Shown here piece after piece: positions 7,781 through 14,706 of a stretch of DNA of 17,359 nt. The position numbers were made by a program, and so were the translations under genes. Every line of letters starts with the position of its first letter. The first letter of the stretch is position 1. Source of the stretch: Coriobacteriaceae bacterium AM113-163 (GTDB lineage: Bacteria; Actinomycetota; Coriobacteriia; Coriobacteriales; Coriobacteriaceae); assembly GCA_027673765.1 (NCBI GenBank), contig JAQDWB010000029.1, positions 1 to 17,359 of the forward strand. Reading direction: 5' to 3'. The notes under the pieces were generated by a model that was given only the letters and a program-made list of their open reading frames with translations, was not told where the DNA came from and did no database searches.

Positions 7781-8050
7781 GCTCCGGACGACTTTAAAAT
7801 GATACCCAGAACAAGTTTTTTCAGATAATCGATAGTGAGGCTCAAGTCGCTAAGCACACCCGCTTTGATAAACAGCTTTATCAGGGACTTTAGTAGGTAA
7901 AAATCGATCTCTATGTGCCGAATGTAAGTTGACTGTCCATTTTCCGAAACAACTTATTCTAGATAGCATTTTTAAGGCCCCTCCAAGGCGAAATATAAGT
8001 CTTTTTGTGACCAAAACTCTAGTCCGCGCGACCGTTTTCCACCCGCGCGG
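7781..8050. other. AT-richer spacer between serCA and the nuclease-like gene
   Basis: No gene is supported here. The stretch is noticeably more AT-rich than its surroundings. It contains a 7-bp inverted repeat TGATAAA/TTTATCA around a 4-nt loop at 7866-7883, of unknown role. At 8024-8050, CCGCGCG and CGCGCGG arms are 13 nt apart just past the stop of the minus-strand gene; a weak terminator for that gene is possible, though only a short T run follows. A 72-codon plus-strand ORF from 7929 runs into the antisense of that gene and has no support. Confidence 0.5.
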
Positions 8051-9100
8051 CTACATTCCTGCCCAATCGATAAAAATCTCCTCACGAAGCCGCCGTTCGA
8101 GCTCCTGCTGTCGCGGCGTCTTGTCTTTCAGCGGCACATCGAGATAGGCCATGATGAGCTCCATCACCACGCGGAAGGCATCGGAGTCGGCCAGCTGACC
8201 ATAGGTCATCAGAATGACGGGATATCCCATCGCTTGCAGCGCCGTCGTTCGATCGGAGTCCGAAATCTTGGATTCTATGGATCCGTGAATGGCTTTACCT
8301 TGGCATTCAACCAGACACTCTCTGCTGCCGTCCTTATTTGCCAGCAGGATATCGGCATAGCGCCTATCAAGCCCCGAAATCAGGCGGGCACTGCGCGTCA
8401 AGCGAATCTCGACGTTATTGGTAAGGCGCAGCCCTTCGCCGCCGCGCAACCTCGTAAGGCCAAACAGCATCGAAGCCTGGACCTCGAGCGGCGATGCCGC
8501 CACCCCCGTAATGCATTTCGCGGCACGCGTGAACGATTTAGCGCCGCGGAGCCCCGGGATCTTATCGACGTACTCGGTAAGTTCAGAGAGCTCAATCAAG
8601 GGAGGTCGTTTCCACAAGTCTGTTGGATTCCCCGAGACATCCTTTACGTTTTCCCAGCCCGACCGTGCGTCACCCCACCGGCCCCCGTATGCCTGCTCAA
8701 GTGCCGACTTTACCTGAGGTGCAATCTTGCACACGGCAAAGGTGCCGCACATCTCATACATGCACATGATTAGACGCTCGTTTGAGACCGAGGAAGCCAG
8801 GGTCAGCAGGGTAAAGAGTGGGGACGCAACATCGAGGCCAAACTCCGTCTGCCGCACGGAATCAAACGGCCTCTCCCCGTTCCAAACATGCCTGACAATG
8901 CGATCGCCCTTACGTCCGCAGCTGCCCTGCGCCAACACGTGTAACGGGGTGCCCAGGAAATGCGTGACGAGCGGATGCTCACATAGGTGCTCCCTGCGCG
9001 GATCGTCCGCAGAATCGGGCAGGTCCGGCATTATTGCCAAGACCTGTGGAGGTATCCGGTGATACCGAAAGGCAGATATGTCGCACAGCATGTCGTCCAT
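8051..9100 (-). CDS. Uncharacterised protein with nuclease-like C-terminal domain
   Basis: With the ATG at 9100 the product is 349 residues. No function is known. The N-terminal half, opening MLCDISAFRYHRIPPQVLA, is unlike any enzyme I recognise but resembles my memory of a paralogous family in Coriobacteriia (recollection). The C-terminal region has RYADILLANKDGSRECLVEC followed by QGKAIH, then SDSDRTTALQAMGYPVILMT. Asp, then Glu with a nearby Lys, then a D-x-x-R helix and a GYPVILMTYGQL strand is the layout of Vsr/DUF559-like PD-(D/E)xK endonuclease folds (inference). The gene stands alone, divergent from the M20 peptidase. No Shine-Dalgarno precedes 9100, and the frame is open upstream to 9460, so the start is uncertain; the upstream part is Ser/Arg-rich and antisense to the peptidase, hence rejected. 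A defence or abortive-infection role is possible but unproven. Confidence 0.75.
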   Translation of the reverse strand: MDDMLCDISAFRYHRIPPQVLAIMPDLPDSADDPRREHLCEHPLVTHFLGTPLHVLAQGSCGRKGDRIVRHVWNGERPFDSVRQTEFGLDVASPLFTLLTLASSVSNERLIMCMYEMCGTFAVCKIAPQVKSALEQAYGGRWGDARSGWENVKDVSGNPTDLWKRPPLIELSELTEYVDKIPGLRGAKSFTRAAKCITGVAASPLEVQASMLFGLTRLRGGEGLRLTNNVEIRLTRSARLISGLDRRYADILLANKDGSRECLVECQGKAIHGSIESKISDSDRTTALQAMGYPVILMTYGQLADSDAFRVVMELIMAYLDVPLKDKTPRQQELERRLREEIFIDWAGM

Positions 9101-9254
9101 GAAGGGTACGTACCCGCTGCGTCGCTTGTGAACCCGCTCGGACGGCAAACGCGCTGGCTCGGCCTGCGAACGGTAAATACTGCCACGCCCACGTCGCGGA
9201 TCTCTCAGGAGGCTTACAATCGGTTTGGAAAGCAAACTGATTGTGAGGTTGCAT

Positions 9255-10475
9255 ATGGTTGATGAGGACTTTGCCTGGCGGCTTGCGCAGGAGCTTGTGC
9301 GGATCGACAGCTCAGACCCGGGCGCGTATGAGGATGAAATTGAGCGCTTCATTAAGAGGCTCATTGAGCAGCAGCTGGCACAACTTGATAGTTCTGCGCT
9401 CGATGCCGTGCAGATTGAGGAGCTCGAAGTGCTGCCCGGGCGCCGCAACCTTAAAGTCACCGTGCCGGGCCAAAGCGACGAGCCGCGGCTGATCTATATC
9501 TGCCACATGGATACCGTCACCTTGGGCGATGGCTGGGACGCAGACATCGAACCGCTTGGGGCGGTTGTGCGCGACGATAAACTCTATGGCCGCGGCGCCT
9601 GCGATATGAAGGGTGGCCTGGCCTGCGCCATTGCCGCACTGGTCCATACGCTCGAGCGCGTGGCGGCAGAAGGCGAGCTGCCCCGCCGTGGCTTCTCACT
9701 CATTTGCTCGGTCGACGAGGAGGACTTTATGCGCGGCTCAGAGGCCGCGATCGATGCCGGCTGGGTCGGCTCGCGTGAATGGGTGCTGGACACCGAACCC
9801 ACCGACGGACAGATTCAGGTGGCGCACAAGGGGCGTACGTGGTTCGAGATTGAAATGGCTGGCGTGACGGCGCATGCAAGCCAGCCTTGGAAGGGCGCGG
9901 ATGCCGTCGCCGCCATGGCCGAGGTCGTGTGTTCGCTTCGTCGCGCGTTTGCGGCGCTGCCCGCGCACGATGAGCTGGGGCCTTCGACCATCACGTTTGG
10001 CCAAATCGAGGGCGGATATCGCCCCTACGTCGTACCCGACCGCGCCAAAGTCTGGGTCGACATGCGTCTGACCCCGCCGACCGATACGGCCGCCGCGACG
10101 CGCATGGTAGAGCAGGCCGTCGCCGTCGCCGAAGCCGCCGTTCCCGGTTGCCATGGCAGCTACACCGTGACGGGCGACCGCCCCGCCATCGAGCGCGACC
10201 CGAACTCTCCCCTTCTAGCGGCGCTCAAGCGTGCCGCCGATGACGTGACGGACGCAAACACGACCGTCGGCTTCTTTACCGGCTACACCGACACCGCCGT
10301 CATTGCCGGCAAGACAGGTAACCGCAATTGCATGAGCTACGGTCCCGGGTCGCTCGCGCTCGCGCACAAGCCCAACGAATATGTGCCCCACGCCGATATC
10401 GTTCGTTGTCAGCAGGTGCTAATCGCGCTCGCCGATAACGTGCTCTGGGACGCGAGCGGCCAAGTTGAGGCATAA
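9255..10475 (+). CDS. M20 family metallopeptidase (ArgE/DapE/ACY1/CPG2 type)
   Basis: The product is 406 residues, normal for these cytoplasmic zinc hydrolases that cleave amide bonds in small peptides or N-acylated amino acids. Metal ligands are visible: H84 and D86 in YICHMDTVT, D117 in GRGACDMKGG, E155/E156 in CSVDEED, D179 in LDTEPTD, and a histidine near the C-terminus in LALAHKPNEY. H207 in THASQPWKGADA marks the dimerisation domain. The substrate cannot be read from sequence. The ATG at 9255 follows GAGG with a 6-nt spacer and begins right at the family's N-terminal VRIDSSDPG helix; a TTG at 9225 with AGGAGG 12 nt upstream is the alternative, adding 10 residues. The next gene starts 39 nt downstream, so the two probably share a transcript ended by the terminator at 11244. 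Confidence 0.9.
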   Translation: MVDEDFAWRLAQELVRIDSSDPGAYEDEIERFIKRLIEQQLAQLDSSALDAVQIEELEVLPGRRNLKVTVPGQSDEPRLIYICHMDTVTLGDGWDADIEPLGAVVRDDKLYGRGACDMKGGLACAIAALVHTLERVAAEGELPRRGFSLICSVDEEDFMRGSEAAIDAGWVGSREWVLDTEPTDGQIQVAHKGRTWFEIEMAGVTAHASQPWKGADAVAAMAEVVCSLRRAFAALPAHDELGPSTITFGQIEGGYRPYVVPDRAKVWVDMRLTPPTDTAAATRMVEQAVAVAEAAVPGCHGSYTVTGDRPAIERDPNSPLLAALKRAADDVTDANTTVGFFTGYTDTAVIAGKTGNRNCMSYGPGSLALAHKPNEYVPHADIVRCQQVLIALADNVLWDASGQVEA

Positions 10476-10514
10476 TAAGCCGCGAACAAACCGACTCGTG
10501 CGTTAGGACCGCCC

Positions 10515-11198
10515 ATGAAAGCACTTCCGTTTCCCTGCATCCGCCCAGCTCAGGACCGCGTGCTCGAGGCGCTGCCTGCAATGGGCAGCATCCTGAGCGG
10601 CAACAATGCTCTGCGCGGAGCCATTGCCGATGGTCTGATGCTCAAGGACCCGGGTGCGGCGTATTACGTGTACGAATGCTCAGGCGAGCCGGGACGTGTG
10701 ACGGGTGTCGTGGCGATCTGCCCGACGAGTGTACTTGCGGGCGGCAAGGGCGATGTCAGCGTTGACGTGGCCGCCGCTGCGCATGCGATCGCCGAACTCA
10801 AAGTTCAGCCGCGCCCCGTGTCGCTCGCCTACGAGGCCTCGCCCGTCATGGATATCATCCTGGGCGCCGCCAAAGAGGGCGCGTCGCTCTACGCCGTCAC
10901 CGACCCCGCGGGCATTACGCACCGCGCGTGGGAGGTCAAGCGCGAGGACGCCGTCGGGGCCATCCGCGCTATGCTCGACCAAGCACCGGAGCCGGCACTG
11001 GCCGACGACCCTGCCTACGCTGCCGCACTAGTCGGGGCATCACAGCTCCTGGCCGACGATGCCCGTGCCGCCGGCACCTACAAGGGCAAAGAGCCGTTCA
11101 ACTTTGCCGTAGCCGTGTTCTTCCCCGCCGCGCAGGTCAGCGGCGCCGCGCCGCAGGTTCCGACAGGTCTGCTCACGCACCAGGTCGCGCGGTTCTAG
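10515..11198 (+). CDS. Shortened DUF1015-family protein lacking the His-His-Arg motif
   Basis: The product is 227 residues, while DUF1015 proteins are usually about 400 or more. Resemblance by eye: PFPCIRPAQ at the start (family PFkalRP), AAYYVYECSGEPGRVTGVVA near residues 48-67 (family Y-x-YRQ then G-x-TG), RPVSLAYE near 100, DPAGITHRAWEVKREDAVGA near 130-149 (family DGV-x-H-x-W), and PFNFAVAVFFPA near 195 (family YNFF-x-AVLFP). The segment ALADDPAYAAAL stands where DUF1015 has ADGHHR, so the conserved histidines and arginine are missing, and everything after the AVLFP strand is gone. I recall DUF1015 genes often lying beside serA and serC in anaerobes, which fits this region. AGGA sits 6 nt before the ATG; the M20 gene ends 39 nt upstream. 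Function unknown. Confidence 0.7.
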   Translation: MKALPFPCIRPAQDRVLEALPAMGSILSGNNALRGAIADGLMLKDPGAAYYVYECSGEPGRVTGVVAICPTSVLAGGKGDVSVDVAAAAHAIAELKVQPRPVSLAYEASPVMDIILGAAKEGASLYAVTDPAGITHRAWEVKREDAVGAIRAMLDQAPEPALADDPAYAAALVGASQLLADDARAAGTYKGKEPFNFAVAVFFPAAQVSGAAPQVPTGLLTHQVARF

Positions 11199-11243
11199 CA
11201 AGACCAGACCGACCAGCACAAAAATCGGCAGCTCAACAAACAG

Positions 11244-11284
11244 GGGGCGGAGATGCAGCAGGTACATGCATCTCCGCCCCTTTT
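11244..11284 (+). terminator. Strong terminator between convergent genes
   Basis: A perfect 14-bp stem (11244-11257 GGGGCGGAGATGCA with 11267-11280) closes a 9-nt loop and is followed by TTTT. It ends the M20-DUF1015 transcript 45 nt after its last stop and may also stop the convergent phosphatase genes. Confidence 0.92.
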
Positions 11285-11327
11285 GCGTCGAGAAGCTATG
11301 CCGGCGACCCGCGCCGCCGCGCTCGCG

Positions 11328-11963
11328 TTATCCGCGCTGCGGACCTGCAGTAGCCACAAGCGGTTCAAGCCCCAGCTCGCGCGCGTAATCCTCCTGCGTA
11401 AAAATCTCAATCAGCTCAAACGTACCGGCCTCGTCGTCAAACACGAAATGCAGCACCGAGCAGTTGCCCGGCACGCGATCGCGCTCGTCAGCCGCCGCGC
11501 CCTTCACGTAATCCATAAACTCCTTGATAGCCGACCCGTGGCTTACCGCGAGCACGCACGCATGGTCCGGACGCTGCATAAGCTCGGTCAACGTCGCCAC
11601 CATGCGCTCGCGCACCTGCATCTGCCCCTCGCCGTCAAACTGACAATAGAAATCGCGCCACGGGCGCTCGGGCATAAGCATCACGCGCTCGGCCTCAAAG
11701 TCGCCAAAGAACCACTCACGCAGGCCGTCCAGGCGCTCATACGCCAAGCCCGGCCACAGGTTGGCGATAGTCTGCTCGGTGCGATGAAGTGTGGAGGTGT
11801 AGGCATGATCGGGCTCAATGCCGCGCGCACGCAAGAACATGCCGGCACGCGCCGCCTGGTCGCATCCCAGCTGCGTGAGCGGCGAGTCACTCCACCCCTG
11901 AATGATACGCTTAAGGTTGAATATCGTCTGTCCATGACGGACCAGATACAGATCTTTATTCAT
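11328..11963 (-). CDS. Histidine phosphatase superfamily protein, copy 2
   Basis: The product is 211 residues, a phosphoglycerate-mutase-like phosphatase acting through a phosphohistidine. Seen: YLVRHGQT with catalytic H10, R61 in STLHRTEQT, E83 in LREWFFG, and H142 in VLAVSHGSA. ATG at 11963 is chosen because AAGGA lies 5 nt upstream and because RHG then falls at the usual distance from the start; an earlier in-frame ATG at 11987 lacks a binding site. It begins 17 nt after the stop of the preceding paralogue at 11981-12523 and shares its architecture and many residues (both have PLT-x-x-G, LREW, CVLAVSHGSA, and an F-x-GE-x-x-x-Q region), so the pair is a tandem duplication. The substrate is unknown. 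Since no SerB is visible and some phosphoserine phosphatases belong to this superfamily, phosphoserine is a candidate; a broad-specificity sugar-phosphate phosphatase is equally possible. Confidence 0.88.
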   Translation of the reverse strand: MNKDLYLVRHGQTIFNLKRIIQGWSDSPLTQLGCDQAARAGMFLRARGIEPDHAYTSTLHRTEQTIANLWPGLAYERLDGLREWFFGDFEAERVMLMPERPWRDFYCQFDGEGQMQVRERMVATLTELMQRPDHACVLAVSHGSAIKEFMDYVKGAAADERDRVPGNCSVLHFVFDDEAGTFELIEIFTQEDYARELGLEPLVATAGPQRG

Positions 11964-11980
11964 AGGGGTCCTTTCGTTCG

Positions 11981-12523
11981 TTACCAATCAAGGAGCGAAA
12001 ACGCCCCGTCGCAATAGCCAAAATGAAGCACGGCACCGTTGTCGGGTAGCTCTCCCCTGCCAGTCACATACTCAAGAAACTCCTGGCAGGCTGAGCCGTG
12101 GGAGACTGCCAGCACGCAGTTATGCTGGGGGCGGGCCATAATGCGCGACAGCACCGCGACCATACGCGACTGGAGCTGCACTTCCGACTCGCCGCCAAAC
12201 GCGACCGGATAATCGCCCCAGGGCTGCGGCGGCATATCGCGATTTGATGTGCCCTCCAGCGAGCCCAAATGCCACTCGCGTAGGTCATCGACCAGCTCTA
12301 TCGAGCGGCCCTCACCAGCAATTAGCTCAGCCGTACGCCGCGCCCGGCCCAACGGGGAGGAATACACACGGTCAAAGGTCACGCCACGCGCCTCAAACGC
12401 CGCGCGCGTCGCCAGCGCCTGCTCGCGCCCGCGCGCCGTAAGCGGCGAATCGTGCCCACCCTGCAAAATGTTCTGCACATTGAGCTCAGTCTGCCCATGC
12501 CGCACCAAATACAAATCTGCCAC
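11981..12523 (-). CDS. Histidine phosphatase superfamily protein, copy 1
   Basis: With a GTG start at 12523 the product is 180 residues. Catalytic residues are H9 in YLVRHGQTELN, R60 in SSPLGRARRT, E83 in LREWHLG and H142 in LAVSHGSA. The GTG is preferred because GGAGG lies 4 nt upstream and the RHG motif must lie near the N-terminus; the frame is open further upstream but that sequence is Cys/Arg-rich and includes the 12539-12573 repeat. It leads a two-gene operon with its paralogue, which starts 17 nt downstream. It is about 30 residues shorter than that copy, lacking the C-terminal tail. The nitroreductase-like gene stops 82 nt upstream on the same strand with no T-tract terminator between, so read-through transcription is possible. 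Specificity cannot be read from the sequence. Confidence 0.87.
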   Translation of the reverse strand: MADLYLVRHGQTELNVQNILQGGHDSPLTARGREQALATRAAFEARGVTFDRVYSSPLGRARRTAELIAGEGRSIELVDDLREWHLGSLEGTSNRDMPPQPWGDYPVAFGGESEVQLQSRMVAVLSRIMARPQHNCVLAVSHGSACQEFLEYVTGRGELPDNGAVLHFGYCDGAFSLLDW

Positions 12524-12538
12524 ACGCCCTCCCCTCGC

Positions 12539-12573
12539 ACCACCGCAAAGGGGACAGGCACCTTTGTGGTGGT
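12539..12573. repeat. Imperfect 13-bp palindrome with GGGACA core
   Basis: ACCACCGCAAAGG (12539-12551) pairs with CCTTTGTGGTGGT (12561-12573) with a single G:T mismatch around the loop GGACAGGCA. There is no T-tract on either strand, so it is not an obvious terminator. It fills most of the 82-nt gap between the nitroreductase-like gene and the first phosphatase. It resembles dispersed REP-like intergenic repeats; the short GGGACA core also occurs in the pair at 14601-14706. Confidence 0.65.
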
Positions 12574-12605
12574 TTACCGCCTGATCACACCGCGGCGACA
12601 CCCAA

Positions 12606-13277
12606 CTACACCAGTACGTCGGCGAGCGGGCGCTTAGGTACGTGGTGCACCTGCGCCTCGTCACGCCAATAATTGATGGAGCCGTCGGGGTTGGAATCGA
12701 TCGCATCGATCACCTGCGTCTCGGCCGGAACACCAAACGCCATGATCAGCTTGAGCTCATACTTGTCGTTATCGAGCCCCATGGCATCGATCGCGTGGGG
12801 CGTAAAAGCCTTGAACATGCAGGCAGCCACCTCGGGCGTGGCGCTGCGGGCGGCGAGCATCATCGTCTGCGCGGCAATGCCCGTGTCGACCTCGGTAATG
12901 GGAGCGGCGGGCTTGCCCGGAACGGCGCGCTCGGCAAGAATCGCGATGTAGCCGGTCGGGCGCTCGCCCTCATCGGGACCCGGCCAATCCTTGAGCGCAC
13001 CGGCCCACGCAAGCTCATCAAATACACGCACGCAATCCTCGGCACCGCTCACCACGTGAAAACGAAGACGCTGAGCATTGGCGCCGCAGGGAGCCAGGTG
13101 CGCCAGTTCCGCCAGCTCGAGGAAAAACTCGCGCGGCACGCGCATAGACTCGTCAAAGCGACGGCACGTGCGGGCGCGGCGAACCAACGCATCAAACGCG
13201 TCCAAGCCGAGCTTTTCGCAACCCTGCTTTGCCATCGACTCAGCGCTTACCGGCGCCGCGGGAACTGTTTCGTTCAT
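12606..13277 (-). CDS. Nitroreductase family protein (FMN-dependent)
   Basis: The product is 223 residues, typical for nitroreductase-fold oxidoreductases that bind FMN and use NAD(P)H on nitroaromatics, quinones or similar acceptors. The FMN-phosphate motif appears as VRRARTCRRFD at residues 32-42, followed by LAHLAPCGANAQRLRFHVVS near 72-91, where the family has the APSG-x-NxQPW segment; here Cys and Arg replace common residues. TEVDTGIAAQTMMLAA near 135-150 matches the dimer-core helix of the family. Physiological substrate unknown. The ATG at 13277 has a G-rich stretch (GGGGG) about 6 nt upstream; earlier in-frame codons to 13445 are low-complexity antisense-type sequence and rejected. 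It stands upstream of the phosphatase pair and divergent from the HdeD-like gene. Confidence 0.85.
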   Translation of the reverse strand: MNETVPAAPVSAESMAKQGCEKLGLDAFDALVRRARTCRRFDESMRVPREFFLELAELAHLAPCGANAQRLRFHVVSGAEDCVRVFDELAWAGALKDWPGPDEGERPTGYIAILAERAVPGKPAAPITEVDTGIAAQTMMLAARSATPEVAACMFKAFTPHAIDAMGLDNDKYELKLIMAFGVPAETQVIDAIDSNPDGSINYWRDEAQVHHVPKRPLADVLV

Positions 13278-13340
13278 AGGGACCCCCAATTTCGGGCAAT
13301 TGTTCTTAGGAGAATCTAACCTAAAACGTAGGCAATAACG

Positions 13341-13368
13341 AACAGGGCTGCAATGTTCTACACCTGTT
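13341..13368. promoter_or_regulatory. AACAGG-N16-CCTGTT inverted repeat in a divergent spacer
   Basis: Six-base arms at 13341-13346 and 13363-13368 form an exact inverted repeat in the 235-nt region between the divergent nitroreductase-like and HdeD-like genes. The site could be an operator for either gene, but 6-bp arms can arise by chance. A possible GATACT -10 for the HdeD-like gene lies at 13464-13469. Confidence 0.25.
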
Positions 13369-13512
13369 GAATAGAAAATCGCGACGTGGGGAACAACGGA
13401 AACAATTCGGGGCCTTTGGGTTACGTTTCGCCCTCCCCGACCCATACGCCAGCGCCTTTAGGCGATACTGGTTGCAACGATCAAGGCTTACGCCGCACGG
13501 AAAGGAGACATT

Positions 13513-14115
13513 ATGGGCATCTTTAAGAACGATGACCAAAAATCGAGCCAGTTTGGATTTGACGAGAAAAGCATGGCGGGCAAAGCCGTCAAGGCCGTAC
13601 GCTGGATCTACGCCATCACGGGCGTCTTAGCGCTCATTGCTGGTATCGCGCTGCTTTTTGCACCCGCCAAGTCCCTCGTCTTTTTGACGACCGTCCTGGG
13701 CTTCTACTTTGTGATTACGGCAGCCATCAGGCTGTTCACTGCCATTTTTGAGCCACTGCTGCCCACCGGCTGGCGCGTGACGAGCATCATCTCCAACCTA
13801 CTCATTATCTTGGGCGGCGTCATAATCCTGCGCAACCAGGCCTTCTCGACCGCGACGCTTACCACGATGGTGGTTATCGTGGCCGGCTTTGGCTGGATTG
13901 TCGAAGGTGTCATGTCCATTCTGGAGTCCGAGCTTTCGTCCAACCGCGCCCTCGCCATCCTGAGCGGCGCACTTTCCATCATCGCCGGCATGTTCGTGTT
14001 TATCTATCCGCTGTGGTCGGCAAAAATGCTCGTCATCTTTAGCGGCGCCGCGCTGCTGGTGTTTGGCGTAACGCTGATTGTTCGTGCTATTCAATTTGGC
14101 AAACTGGTGCACTAG
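13513..14115 (+). CDS. HdeD family (DUF308) six-helix membrane protein
   Basis: The 200-residue product has a charged, soluble N-terminus of about 28 residues and then six hydrophobic helices at roughly 31-50, 54-76, 91-107, 115-138, 145-165 and 168-192. Small residues (Gly, Ala, Ser) recur in the helices, and internal repetition of helix pairs such as LIAGIALLFAP and IIAGMFVFIYPL is the HdeD/DUF308 pattern. HdeD in E. coli is associated with acid resistance, but most homologues have no known role. AAAGGAG lies 5 nt before the ATG. The stop codon directly abuts the ATG of the next gene, so the two are translationally coupled. Confidence 0.88.
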   Translation: MGIFKNDDQKSSQFGFDEKSMAGKAVKAVRWIYAITGVLALIAGIALLFAPAKSLVFLTTVLGFYFVITAAIRLFTAIFEPLLPTGWRVTSIISNLLIILGGVIILRNQAFSTATLTTMVVIVAGFGWIVEGVMSILESELSSNRALAILSGALSIIAGMFVFIYPLWSAKMLVIFSGAALLVFGVTLIVRAIQFGKLVH

Positions 14116-14598
14116 ATGCCGCGAACGCTCTTTATTGATGCAGACGCCTGCCCGGTCACGCGCGAGTCGATTGACTGCGCGCGGCGGGCGGGCGTCGCCG
14201 TTGTTATCGCCGGCAACAGCACACAAAACCTGGAACGGCACATTCGCCGCGATGACCCGCGCGATGCCGAGCACGCGCGACGCGGATTTTGGGTCACGAC
14301 GCTCGATGTGAGCGTGGGCGCCGACAGCGCCGACTTTGCCATTGTCGAACACCTGCAGGCGGGCGACGTGGTCGTGACGCAGGACATTGGCTTGGCGAGC
14401 ATGGTGCTCGGGCGCGATGCCGCCGCCATTGGTGTGCGCGGGCGCGTCTACGACAAAGCAACCATCGACATGCAGCTGTTTATTCGCCACGAGGAAAAGA
14501 AGGTGCGCCGCGCCGGCGGACGCACTCGCGGACCGGCGGCATTTACCAGCGAAGACCGCGCCCGCTTTAAACGCAACCTCACCGAGCTGCTGCGCTAA
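14116..14598 (+). CDS. YaiI/YqxD family protein (DUF188)
   Basis: The product is 160 residues, the usual length. The family signature FIDADACPV opens the protein with D8, D10 and C12, followed by VIAGN near 32, DVSVGADSADFAIV near 62-75, GDVVVTQDIGLAS near 80-92 and RGRVYDKATI near 108-117. The acidic residues at strand ends resemble a PIN-like nuclease fold, but no activity is established. The ATG starts on the base after the TAG of the HdeD-like gene and has no separate Shine-Dalgarno, implying termination-reinitiation. A terminator follows 3 nt after the stop. Confidence 0.93.
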   Translation: MPRTLFIDADACPVTRESIDCARRAGVAVVIAGNSTQNLERHIRRDDPRDAEHARRGFWVTTLDVSVGADSADFAIVEHLQAGDVVVTQDIGLASMVLGRDAAAIGVRGRVYDKATIDMQLFIRHEEKKVRRAGGRTRGPAAFTSEDRARFKRNLTELLR

Positions 14599-14600
14599 CC

Positions 14601-14645
14601 AAGGTAGATTTTTGGGACATGTCCGGAAATCTACCTTTTTGTTTT
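14601..14645 (+). terminator. Terminator of the HdeD-YaiI operon, repeat unit A
   Basis: AAGGTAGATTT (14601-14611) pairs perfectly with AAATCTACCTT (14627-14637), and the loop itself contains the palindrome GGACATGTCC (14615-14624). The right arm runs into TTTTTGTTTT, so it works as an intrinsic terminator on the plus strand. A related unit lies inverted at 14673-14706. Confidence 0.9.
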
Positions 14646-14672
14646 GGCAGCGGGGAATGCCCTGGTCACAGG

Positions 14673-14706
14673 GGTAGATCGTAAGACGTGTCCCAATAAT
14701 CTACTT
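14673..14706 (-). repeat. Palindromic repeat unit B, inverted copy of unit A
   Basis: On the minus strand 32 aligned bases match unit A at 25 positions, including GTAGATT, TTGGGACA and ATCTACC. Its outer arms GTAGAT (14674-14679) and ATCTAC (14699-14704) still pair. It starts at the stop codon of the minus-strand permease and has no T-tract, so it is a weak terminator at best. The A/B inverted pair between convergent genes resembles a REP pair or small non-autonomous element. Confidence 0.7.

Noticed and set aside
7929..8147. 72-codon plus-strand ORF before and into the nuclease-like gene
   Set aside because: It needs a TTG start without a binding site, and its second half is antisense to a better-supported gene.
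9101..9460. N-terminal extension of the nuclease-like gene
   Set aside because: The extra residues are Ser/Arg-rich, antisense to the M20 peptidase start, and would overlap its ribosome binding site and coding region.
11253..12017. 254-codon plus-strand ORF across the phosphatase genes
   Set aside because: It starts within the terminator stem at 11244-11280 and is antisense to both phosphatases, which have complete catalytic residues.
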